NCBI GenBank assembly: GCA_029261955.1
Contig: JAJDAI010000673.1
Location: 1-5,596 of the forward strand
Direction: 5' to 3'
Length of the DNA: 5,596 nucleotides
Source: Deltaproteobacteria bacterium
Lineage (GTDB): Bacteria; Myxococcota_A; UBA796; UBA9615
The notes beneath the pieces were generated by a model. The model had not been told where the DNA came from, ran no database searches, and saw only the letters and a list, made by a program, of their open reading frames with translations. Of this stretch, positions 1 through 5,596 are shown piece by piece (position 1 is the stretch's first letter; every line of letters starts with the position of its first letter). The translations under genes and the position numbers were made by a program.

Positions 1-930
1 GAACCACGCGACGTTCCTCGCCACGATCAGCGGCAGCGACTTCGCGGCGTAGCCCAGGCCTTCCTGTTGCCGCAGGAAGCGCAGGAACCCGCGCTCGGGC
101 AGCAGGGCGAGCGCGAGGCCCGCGTGCAGCGCCGGCAGGCCGAGCAGCGGCAGCGGGAGCAGGAGGACCCCGCCCGCGATCACGGGGACTGAAGCCATGG
201 CGGCCCAGCCCGAGCGCGGGTGGTGGCTCTTCGCGGAGAAGAGCGCGCGGTGGGTCAGGTAGACCTTCAGGACCGGCCGGGCGAAGCGGTACTGCTGGCC
301 CAGGTAGCCGCGCAGCGAGCCGCGGAAGTGGTGGCCGACGGCGTTGTCCGCGTCCCAGGCCAGGGGCGCCAGCCGGGAGAGCCGCAGGGTGAAGACCATG
401 TCCTCGGTGGACGCGTAGCCCAGGTCGCAGGGAAAGCCGCCGCTGCGCTCGAAGAGGGCGCGCCGCACGGCGAGGTTGGCGCCCGGCGCCGTGTCCACGG
501 TGTCGCCGTAGCCGCGGCGGCGCCAGGCCAGCTCGTGCAGGTTGAAGCGCGCCACCGGCGACGGGTCGAGGCTGCGGTCGTAGCCCCCGGCGACTCCGCC
601 GAGGCGCTCGTTCTGCAGGACCTGCTCGATGCGGCTCAGCCACCCCGGCGGCAGCACGCAGTCCGCGTCGGTGAAGGCCAGGATCTCCCCCCGGGCCACC
701 TCGGCACCGGCGTTGCGCGCGCGGCCCGGCCCCGATCGCCCCGGCAGCGGCACCACGCGGTCGGCGGCCCCCTCGGCCAGGCCCCGCGAGCCGTCGGTCG
801 AGGCGTCGTCCACCACGACGATCTCGTAGCTGTCGTGCTCCTGGGCCTTCAGGCTGCGCAGGCAGGCGGCGAAGGCTTCGCCCCCGTTGTAGACGGGCAC
901 GACGATCGAGATTCGGGGGCGGTCGGGCAC
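1..930 (-). CDS. Family 2 glycosyltransferase with C-terminal membrane segment, partial at the left edge
   Basis: The 310 visible codons encode a GT-A fold, inverting family 2 glycosyltransferase, which would transfer a sugar from a nucleotide-sugar to a cell-surface acceptor at the cytoplasmic face of the membrane. In order: the first nucleotide-binding strand with VVPVYNGG (about residues 10-17), VVVDDASTD (38-46), the metal-binding DxD motif as TDAD (87-90), the acceptor-side GANLAVRR (150-157), a likely catalytic STEDMVF (174-180), and the QQYRFAR stretch (212-218), which resembles the Q/RxxRW-type motif. A strongly hydrophobic segment, about 244-276, looks like one or two membrane helices. 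The frame runs off the left edge, so the C-terminus is missing. GTG at 930-928 is chosen as start because the family sequence begins a few residues later and TATGAT lies 6 bases upstream; an ATG at 941-939 is in the wrong frame. It is divergent from the FG-GAP lipoprotein gene. Acceptor and donor cannot be told from sequence. Confidence 0.9.
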   Translation of the reverse strand, partial: MPDRPRISIVVPVYNGGEAFAACLRSLKAQEHDSYEIVVVDDASTDGSRGLAEGAADRVVPLPGRSGPGRARNAGAEVARGEILAFTDADCVLPPGWLSRIEQVLQNERLGGVAGGYDRSLDPSPVARFNLHELAWRRRGYGDTVDTAPGANLAVRRALFERSGGFPCDLGYASTEDMVFTLRLSRLAPLAWDADNAVGHHFRGSLRGYLGQQYRFARPVLKVYLTHRALFSAKSHHPRSGWAAMASVPVIAGGVLLLPLPLLGLPALHAGLALALLPERGFLRFLRQQEGLGYAAKSLPLIVARNVAWF

Positions 931-936
931 GAGGGG

Positions 937-942
937 ATCATA
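937..942 (-). promoter_or_regulatory. Candidate -10 element for a leaderless glycosyltransferase transcript
   Basis: The minus strand reads TATGAT (5 of 6 to TATAAT), followed by CCCCTC and then the GTG start at 930. The 6-base gap places the expected transcription start at or next to the start codon. There is no convincing Shine-Dalgarno, and no TTGACA-like -35 box is seen at 16-18 bases upstream. The call rests on the hexamer, its position and the same arrangement at three other genes in the window. Confidence 0.55.
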
Positions 943-971
943 GGGCTCGCCGGAAGGGGGCTGGGGTGATC

Positions 972-977
972 TAGGGT
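972..977 (+). promoter_or_regulatory. Candidate -10 element for a leaderless FG-GAP lipoprotein transcript
   Basis: TAGGGT, matching the TANNNT core of a -10 element, is followed by the six bases GAGCGC and the GTG start at 984. Its first three bases are also an in-frame TAG stop, so no longer N-terminus is possible. No -35 box is recognisable. A purine-rich GGGTGAG overlaps it but sits only about 3 bases from the GTG, poorly placed for a ribosome binding site. The element lies 29 bp from the opposite-strand -10 of the glycosyltransferase. Confidence 0.5.
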
Positions 978-983
978 GAGCGC

Positions 984-2564
984 GTGAGGTGGACGCTATT
1001 GCTGCTGCTCGCGGGCTGCCTGCCCGCGGACCCCGACGAGACTCCGCCGGACGACGAGCCCGAGCCCCTGTGGTTCGTGGAGGACATGGGCCGCGCCTGC
1101 GAGAGCGCGCACGGGGCCCCCACCCCCTTTCTCGAGCGCAGCGCGGGCCCGCTGCTCGCCCCCTTCACCACCGACAACGCGCCCGACGACCTGTGGCCCG
1201 ACTCCTTCGGCGGCGGCGCCACGGCCGCGGACTTCGACCTCGACGGCCTGCCCGACCTCGTGCTCACGGACCGGGGCTCCCCTCCCCGGCTGCTGTGGAA
1301 CCGCGGGGCGTTCGTGTTCGAGGAGGACAGCGAGGTCGAGCTCGGCCCCGACCGCCTCGTCATCGGCGCATCGACCGCGGACTGGGACGACGACGGCGAC
1401 CCCGACCTCTGGATCCTCGCCGAAGGCCCGGACCGCCTGTACCGGAACGACGGCGGTCGCCTCGTCGACATCACGGCCGAGTCCGGCGTATCGGTCGGCG
1501 GGCGCAGCCTGGCCGCAGCCTTCGGCGACGTCGACGGCGACGGGCTGCTCGACGCCATCACCTGCACCTTCTTCGGGAACGAGGCCGGCGCCGACACCCT
1601 GCCCGCGCCCGACCACGTCTTCGTGGGCGACGGGGACGGCGGCTTCGTCGAGCAGCCCACCCTGCTGCCCGGGCTCCAGCTGGCATCGGGCTGCTTCGCC
1701 CTGGCCTTCGCGCCCCTGCTCGACGAGGGGGCCCAGATCGTCAAGGTGCACGACAAGGGCGAGTGGTTCTCACCCGACCAGTTCTTCGTGCAGCGCGGCG
1801 GCCTCTGGCGCGACGAGGCCGAGGAGCGCGGCGCGGCCCAGCAACACAGCGGCATGGGCGTGTCGATCCTCGACATCGACGGCGACGGGCACCTGGACAT
1901 CTGGAAGACCTCGAGCCCCACGGACAAGATCCTGCGCAACCTCGGGGGCGGCGCCTTCATCGAAGCGAGCGCGGCGCTGGGCCTCGAGGTCGAGCGGCCG
2001 GGCACCAGCTGGGACGTGGACTCCTGGGACCTGGAGGACGACGGGGACCCCGACGTGCTCGCCGTCAACGCGGGCTACGTGGACCCGAGCCTGCCCGGGG
2101 AGAGCCCCCAGCCCGACATCCTGTGGCGCAACGACGGCGGCACGATGGTCCCCCTGGATCCGGTCGACCTCGGTCTGATCGAGGCCTCGGTGGACCGCTC
2201 CATCGTGCGCGCCGACTTCGACGACGACGGCGCGCAGGACCTGCTCCTGCCCACCCTCGAGACCGGGGCGCGCATCTTCCAGGGCCGCTGCAGCGACGCC
2301 GGCTTCCTGCGCGTGCGGGTCGAAGGCGCGCACTGCCCCCGGGACGGCGCTGGAGCCCGGGTCGAGCTGGACGCGGGCGGCCGGGTCCAGGTCCAGGCCG
2401 TCGTGCGCGGTGGCCAATACGCCTCGGCCCAACCCAGCGAGCTGCACTTCGGGCTCGGCGGCGCCGCCCCCGACTCGCTGCACGTCACCTGGCCCTGCGG
2501 CACGGAGGCGTGGCTGCGCGAGCTGAGCCCGGACACCCGCATCACGATCGTCGAGCCGGACTGA
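984..2564 (+). CDS. Lipoprotein with FG-GAP-type repeats and C-terminal ASPIC/UnbV domain
   Basis: This 526-residue protein is predicted to be exported and lipid-anchored. It starts MRWTLLLLLAGC, a short signal peptide with an LAGC lipobox, so Cys12 should be the lipidated residue. An acidic, proline-rich linker (about 14-28) follows. Six Asp-rich, calcium-site-like FG-GAP/VCBS motifs are visible: DFDLDG (83-88), DWDDDG (133-138), DVDGDG (182-187), DIDGDG (297-302), DLEDDG (349-354) and DFDDDG (411-416), often followed by a D-L/I-hydrophobic strand. They suggest an integrin-alpha-like beta-propeller. Residues 437-526 match the ASPIC/UnbV domain in pattern (GARVEL, GGQYASAQPSELHFGLG, then a VTWPCG strand). 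Together this is the CRTAC1-like architecture; its bacterial members are mostly uncharacterised, and roles in adhesion or surface binding are inferred. GTG is chosen because an in-frame TAG at 972-974 lies just upstream and the signal peptide starts at once. The gene stands alone on its strand and ends in TGA. Confidence 0.9.
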   Translation: MRWTLLLLLAGCLPADPDETPPDDEPEPLWFVEDMGRACESAHGAPTPFLERSAGPLLAPFTTDNAPDDLWPDSFGGGATAADFDLDGLPDLVLTDRGSPPRLLWNRGAFVFEEDSEVELGPDRLVIGASTADWDDDGDPDLWILAEGPDRLYRNDGGRLVDITAESGVSVGGRSLAAAFGDVDGDGLLDAITCTFFGNEAGADTLPAPDHVFVGDGDGGFVEQPTLLPGLQLASGCFALAFAPLLDEGAQIVKVHDKGEWFSPDQFFVQRGGLWRDEAEERGAAQQHSGMGVSILDIDGDGHLDIWKTSSPTDKILRNLGGGAFIEASAALGLEVERPGTSWDVDSWDLEDDGDPDVLAVNAGYVDPSLPGESPQPDILWRNDGGTMVPLDPVDLGLIEASVDRSIVRADFDDDGAQDLLLPTLETGARIFQGRCSDAGFLRVRVEGAHCPRDGAGARVELDAGGRVQVQAVVRGGQYASAQPSELHFGLGGAAPDSLHVTWPCGTEAWLRELSPDTRITIVEPD

Positions 2565-2574
2565 GCGAGCGGGC

Positions 2575-2589
2575 TGGGGTCAGACCCCA
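2575..2589. repeat. Short perfect hairpin palindrome after the FG-GAP gene
   Basis: TGGGGT, then CAG, then ACCCCA: a 6-bp perfect stem with a 3-base loop, starting 10 bases after the TGA of the lipoprotein gene. Outer GGGC (2571-2574) could pair with GCCC (2594-2597) across a four-base bulge. There is no T-tract, so an intrinsic terminator is only possible. From memory, GGGGTCAGACCCC is a recurrent palindrome in intergenic DNA of GC-rich environmental bacteria, sometimes near REP-associated (Y1/RAYT) transposases; no transposase is present here, and I could not check its genomic copy number. Confidence 0.45.
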
Positions 2590-2648
2590 TCTGGCCCACG
2601 AGCGGTGCACATACCCGGTCGGGGGTTTCGATTCGAGGGGACTGGGTC

Positions 2649-2654
2649 TACCCT
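2649..2654 (+). promoter_or_regulatory. Candidate -10 element of the aldolase promoter
   Basis: TACCCT matches TANNNT. Seventeen bases upstream lies TTTCGA (2626-2631), at best a weak -35. Transcription would start near 2661, giving a leader of about 44 bases before the ATG at 2705. That separates this gene from the other four, whose TANNNT hexamers sit directly before the start codon. Weak evidence: one hexamer in a 140-bp gap. Confidence 0.3.
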
Positions 2655-2694
2655 CGCGGCCCTCGCGCACGCGCGCGCAACTGACCAGGAACTC

Positions 2695-2700
2695 GAGGAA
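2695..2700 (+). promoter_or_regulatory. Shine-Dalgarno sequence of the aldolase gene
   Basis: GAGGAA lies four bases before the ATG at 2705, a normal position for pairing with the 16S rRNA 3' end. It fixes the start inside a reading frame that is open far upstream without meaning. It is the only clear ribosome binding site among the five genes here. Confidence 0.7.
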
Positions 2701-2704
2701 CACG

Positions 2705-3697
2705 ATGTCCACCGCGATCGCTGACCTGCTGGGCGAGGAGGCCTCCCACCTCCTCGATTTCAACACCCCCAAGATCTCCCGGGATCGCCTGCATCTGCCG
2801 GGCCCCGACTTCGTCGAGCGCGTGTTCCAGATCTCGGATCGGAACAACCAGACGCTGGGCGCGCTCCAGTCGATCTACGACCACGGTCGCCTCGGCGGCA
2901 CGGGCTACGTCAGCATCCTGCCCGTCGACCAGGGCATCGAGCACAGCGGCGGCGCGAGCTTCGCGAAGAACCCCGACCACTTCGACCCCGAGAAGATCGT
3001 CGAGCTGGCCATCGAAGGCGGCTGCAACGCGGTGGCCTCGACCTACGGCGTGCTCGGCATGGTCGCGCGCAGGTACGCGCACCGGATCCCCTTCGTCGTG
3101 AAGATCAACCACAACGAGATGCTCACCTTCCCGAACACCTTCGACCAGGTGATGTTCGGGACGATCGAGCAGGCCTGGAACATGGGCGCGAAGGCCGTCG
3201 GCGCGACCATCTACTTCGGCAGCGACAACGCCCGCAGCCAGCTCGTCGCGGTCGCCGAGGCCTTCCAGCACGCCCACGAGCTGGGCATGGCGACCATCCT
3301 CTGGTGCTACCTGCGCAACCCCGACTTCAAGGTCGCGGGCAAGGACCACCACGCCAGCGCCGACCTCACCGGCCAGGCCAACCACCTGGGCGTGACCATC
3401 CAGGCCGACATCATCAAGCAGAAGCTGCCCGTCTCGAACGGGGGTTACGCCGCCTTGAACATGGGCGACAGCAGCTACGGCAAGTTCGACGACCGCATCT
3501 ACAACGAGCTCGCCAGCGACCACCCCATCGACCTCGTCCGCTACCAGGTGGCCAACTGCTACATGGGCCGCGCGGGGCTGATCAACAGCGGCGGCGCCTC
3601 GGGCGCCAACGACCTCCAGCAGGCGGTGCGCACCGCGGTGGTCAACAAGCGCGGCGGCGGCTGCGGGCTCATCTCGGGGCGCAAGGCCTTCCAGTAG
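2705..3697 (+). CDS. fbaB: Class I fructose-bisphosphate aldolase (DhnA/FbaB type), cut short by an in-frame amber codon
   Basis: A cytosolic enzyme of glycolysis and gluconeogenesis: reversible cleavage of fructose 1,6-bisphosphate to dihydroxyacetone phosphate and glyceraldehyde 3-phosphate through a Schiff-base lysine. The 330 residues closely follow E. coli FbaB: ILPVDQGIEHSGGASFA (71-87), NAVASTYGVLG (108-118), HRIPFVVKINHNE (126-138), GATIYFGS (166-173), SADLTGQANHL (218-228), ADIIKQK (234-240, with K238 the likely Schiff-base residue by alignment with the DhnA/LsrF family), DLVRYQVANCYMGRAGLINSGG (276-297) and NKRGGGCGLISGRKAFQ (314-330). E. coli FbaB is 350 residues, and its relatives continue past RKAF with a conserved helix. 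Here codon 331 is TAG (3695-3697), and that helix is still encoded in frame behind it. The ATG is chosen for its Shine-Dalgarno and for its match to the family N-terminus. All recognised active-site residues lie before the amber, so whether the short product works is open. It is convergent with the SDR gene. Confidence 0.92.
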   Translation: MSTAIADLLGEEASHLLDFNTPKISRDRLHLPGPDFVERVFQISDRNNQTLGALQSIYDHGRLGGTGYVSILPVDQGIEHSGGASFAKNPDHFDPEKIVELAIEGGCNAVASTYGVLGMVARRYAHRIPFVVKINHNEMLTFPNTFDQVMFGTIEQAWNMGAKAVGATIYFGSDNARSQLVAVAEAFQHAHELGMATILWCYLRNPDFKVAGKDHHASADLTGQANHLGVTIQADIIKQKLPVSNGGYAALNMGDSSYGKFDDRIYNELASDHPIDLVRYQVANCYMGRAGLINSGGASGANDLQQAVRTAVVNKRGGGCGLISGRKAFQ

Positions 3698-3769
3698 CCC
3701 ATGGCCGAAGGCGTCGCGCTGCTGCACGCCATCCACGACGCGTACCTGGACGAGTCGGTCACCATCGCC
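3698..3769 (+). pseudogene. Conserved C-terminal tail of the aldolase, in frame after the amber codon
   Basis: Directly after TAG the same frame reads PMAEGVALLHAI, then HDAYLDESVTIA. E. coli FbaB ends with a closely similar stretch (SMADGV, then INAVQDVYLDSKITIA, recalled from the known protein). Counting the amber as one residue, the whole reads to 355 codons, close to the family length. The position of the TAG is lysine in E. coli. No in-frame stop follows the TIA: the next codon is TGC (3770-3772), and the frame stays open to TGA at 3926-3928, adding 52 residues that are antisense to the SDR gene and not family-like. A TGA at 3774-3776 lies one base out of frame. An ATG at 3701, one codon after the amber, could allow reinitiation, but no separate function is known for such a peptide. 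Confidence 0.8.
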
Positions 3770-3777
3770 TGCGTGAA

Positions 3778-3792
3778 TCCCTCCTCGAGGGA
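3778..3792. terminator. Hairpin between the convergent aldolase and SDR genes
   Basis: TCCCTC, loop CTC, GAGGGA: a perfect 6-bp stem with a 3-base loop in the gap between two convergent genes. It starts 8 bases after the last family-conserved aldolase codon and ends 2 bases before the SDR stop codon. The position suits a bidirectional terminator. There is no T-run on either strand, so a classical intrinsic terminator is not shown. Confidence 0.35.
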
Positions 3793-3794
3793 CC

Positions 3795-4661
3795 TCACTC
3801 CGCTCGTGCAGCCTCCATCGCCGCCTTCGTGGCGTCGATGCGGGCCTGCGCGCGCGCGCCGAGTCCCAGGAAGCGCACGACCAGCCACACGACGAAGCGG
3901 TTGCCCCAGACAGGGAAGACCCGCTTGATGAGGTCGAAGATGGGCGCCTCGGGCGCGACCATCAGCCGCTTCCGATCCGCGCGGATGGCGGCGACGATGT
4001 TGCGGGCCGCGCTGTTCGGCGACATCGCCTTGCGCTGGAAGAACTCGGTGCTGATCGCCTTGCTCTGTGCGTCGTAGCTCTTGTTGCCCGCGACGATGTT
4101 CGTGCGCACGCCGCCGGGGTGCACGACGGTGATGCCGATGTGGGTCTGCTCGAGCTCCTCCCAGAGCGACTCGCTCAGGCCGCGCACCGCGAACTTCGAG
4201 GCGCAGTAGGACGACTGGGCCGGGATGCCCACGACCCCGAAGATCGACGAGACGTTGACGATGTGGGCCTCGTCGGCGCGCTCGAGGTGGGGCAGGAAGA
4301 ACTTGCAGCCGTAGTAGACGCCCCAGAAGTTCACACCGAGCACGTGCTCGACGTCCTCGACCGTCTGCTCGCGGAAGGTGCCCTCGACCGTGACGCCGGC
4401 GTTGTTGACGACGATGTGCGCGCGCCCCAGCTCCGCTTCCACGGCGGCGGGCAGCGCCATCATCTGCTCCTTGTCGGAGACGTCGACCACGTGCACCGAG
4501 TGCTTCGCGTCCAGCAGCCCGGCGGTCGCCTTCAGGCCCTCTTCGTTCACATCGACGAGGGCCACGAGGCAGCCCTCCCGGCTCAAGGCCGCGGCGACGG
4601 CCCGCCCGATGCCGCTGCCTGCGCCGGTCACGACGGCCACTCGATCGGTCAGTGTGTGCAT
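3795..4661 (-). CDS. Classical short-chain dehydrogenase/reductase (SDR family)
   Basis: A 288-residue Rossmann-fold oxidoreductase that would interconvert an alcohol and a ketone with NAD(P)(H). Motifs seen: the cofactor loop TGAGSGIG (12-19); Asp37 at the end of the second strand (LVDVN), which in this family favours NAD(H) over NADP(H); NNAG (86-89); catalytic Asn111; NVSS with catalytic Ser139 (136-139); YCASK with catalytic Tyr152 and Lys156; and PGGVRT (182-187). All tetrad residues are present, so it should be active. The C-terminus adds about 40 residues, including a hydrophobic/amphipathic stretch (FPVWGNRFVVWLVVRFLG, 249-266), which suggests membrane association. The substrate cannot be named. 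Start: ATG at 4661, with TACTGT 6 bases upstream; a GTG two codons earlier (4667) would overlap the spacer of that element and is less likely. It ends in TGA, convergent with the aldolase and divergent from the DUF255 lipoprotein gene. Confidence 0.93.
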   Translation of the reverse strand: MHTLTDRVAVVTGAGSGIGRAVAAALSREGCLVALVDVNEEGLKATAGLLDAKHSVHVVDVSDKEQMMALPAAVEAELGRAHIVVNNAGVTVEGTFREQTVEDVEHVLGVNFWGVYYGCKFFLPHLERADEAHIVNVSSIFGVVGIPAQSSYCASKFAVRGLSESLWEELEQTHIGITVVHPGGVRTNIVAGNKSYDAQSKAISTEFFQRKAMSPNSAARNIVAAIRADRKRLMVAPEAPIFDLIKRVFPVWGNRFVVWLVVRFLGLGARAQARIDATKAAMEAARAE

Positions 4662-4672
4662 CGACACACAGT
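4651..4672. promoter_or_regulatory. Imperfect inverted repeat over the divergent SDR/DUF255 promoters
   Basis: AGTGTGTG and CACACAGT flank the 6-base centre CATCGA; the inner TGTGTG/CACACA arms are perfect and one outer position mismatches. The site covers the SDR start codon and the bases upstream of the DUF255 -10 element. Its size and symmetry are like an operator for a dimeric helix-turn-helix repressor, but low-complexity GT/CA runs also form such repeats by chance. No regulator gene is in the window. Confidence 0.25.
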
Positions 4673-4673
4673 A
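4668..4673 (-). promoter_or_regulatory. Candidate -10 element for a leaderless SDR transcript
   Basis: The minus strand reads TACTGT, then GTGTCG, then the ATG at 4661: again TANNNT, six bases, start codon. There is no Shine-Dalgarno and no recognisable -35. The element decides the start in favour of 4661 over the upstream GTG at 4667. It lies 7 bp from the oppositely directed TAGACT. Confidence 0.5.
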
Positions 4674-4680
4674 GCGGGCG

Positions 4681-4686
4681 TAGACT
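4681..4686 (+). promoter_or_regulatory. Candidate -10 element for a leaderless DUF255 lipoprotein transcript
   Basis: TAGACT, then seven bases (CCGCGCC), then the GTG start at 4694. No Shine-Dalgarno is present. TCGACA (4661-4666) resembles a -35 box but is only 14 bases away, shorter than usual, so it is not counted. Confidence 0.5.
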
Positions 4687-4693
4687 CCGCGCC

Positions 4694-5596
<903 letters not shown>

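Noticed and set aside
939..941. ATG on the minus strand as start of the glycosyltransferase
   Set aside because: It is out of frame with the conserved protein; GTG at 930 is in frame. The ATG is simply part of the TATGAT hexamer.
220..969. Long open frame antisense to the glycosyltransferase
   Set aside because: No recognisable domain; the minus-strand frame has all family 2 glycosyltransferase motifs in order.
971..2068. Long open frame antisense to the FG-GAP gene
   Set aside because: Ser/Pro/Arg-rich, no family motif, and fully covered by a well-supported gene with FG-GAP and ASPIC/UnbV motifs.
958..2580. Ten-base direct repeat GGGCTGGGGT at 958-967 and 2571-2580 flanking the FG-GAP gene, as insertion footprints
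   Set aside because: Too short and G-rich to be meaningful; no transposase, no terminal inverted repeats, and no composition change in the gene between them.
989..2704. The aldolase frame stays open far upstream, overlapping the whole FG-GAP gene
   Set aside because: The upstream part is an Arg/Pro/Gly-rich shadow typical of GC-rich DNA. The family N-terminus, the ATG and the Shine-Dalgarno all place the start at 2705.
2648..3736. Long open frame antisense to the aldolase
   Set aside because: Val/Ala/Asp/His-rich shadow composition without motifs; the aldolase on the other strand is unmistakable.
4661..4666. TCGACA as a -35 box for the DUF255 gene
   Set aside because: Only 14 bases separate it from TAGACT; 16-18 is usual. 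It may be a by-product of the CA/GT repeat.
4665..4667. GTG as an earlier start of the SDR (adds Met-Ser)
   Set aside because: It lies inside the six-base spacer between TACTGT and ATG 4661, before the expected transcript start, and adds nothing conserved. Still possible if the transcript begins farther upstream.

Overview
The window is very GC-rich DNA with five closely packed protein genes and no RNA gene, CRISPR array or insertion sequence that I can see. Codon third positions are almost all G or C. Two proteins carry lipoprotein signal peptides, one of them with an FG-GAP/ASPIC-UnbV architecture. This suggests a high-GC Gram-negative environmental bacterium, possibly Myxococcota or a neighbouring 'deltaproteobacterial' lineage; that assignment is tentative and rests on composition and gene types only.

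Layout: (1) 1-930, minus: a family 2 glycosyltransferase, cut off by the left edge. (2) 984-2562, plus: a lipoprotein with six FG-GAP-like Asp-rich repeats and a C-terminal ASPIC/UnbV domain, divergent from gene 1. (3) 2705-3697, plus: a class I (DhnA/FbaB-type) fructose-bisphosphate aldolase with its own leader and Shine-Dalgarno. It is interrupted by an in-frame amber codon 24 codons before the end of the conserved family sequence. (4) 3795-4661, minus: a classical short-chain dehydrogenase, convergent with the aldolase. (5) 4694-5596, plus: a lipoprotein version of the DUF255/SPATA20 (YyaL-like) thioredoxin-domain family, divergent from gene 4 and cut off by the right edge.

The genes do not form an operon or an obvious joint pathway: two divergent pairs flank a single aldolase gene. 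Glycosyl transfer, a surface beta-propeller-like lipoprotein, glycolysis/gluconeogenesis, an oxidoreductase and an extracytoplasmic thiol protein are all represented.

Two observations stand out. First, the amber codon in the aldolase has a well-conserved C-terminal tail continuing in frame behind it. Second, four of the five genes (1, 2, 4, 5) have a TANNNT hexamer exactly 6 or 7 bases before the start codon and no Shine-Dalgarno. This is the signature of leaderless transcription; the aldolase is the exception, with a leader and a ribosome binding site. I see no evidence of a defence system, mobile element or other new multi-gene system.
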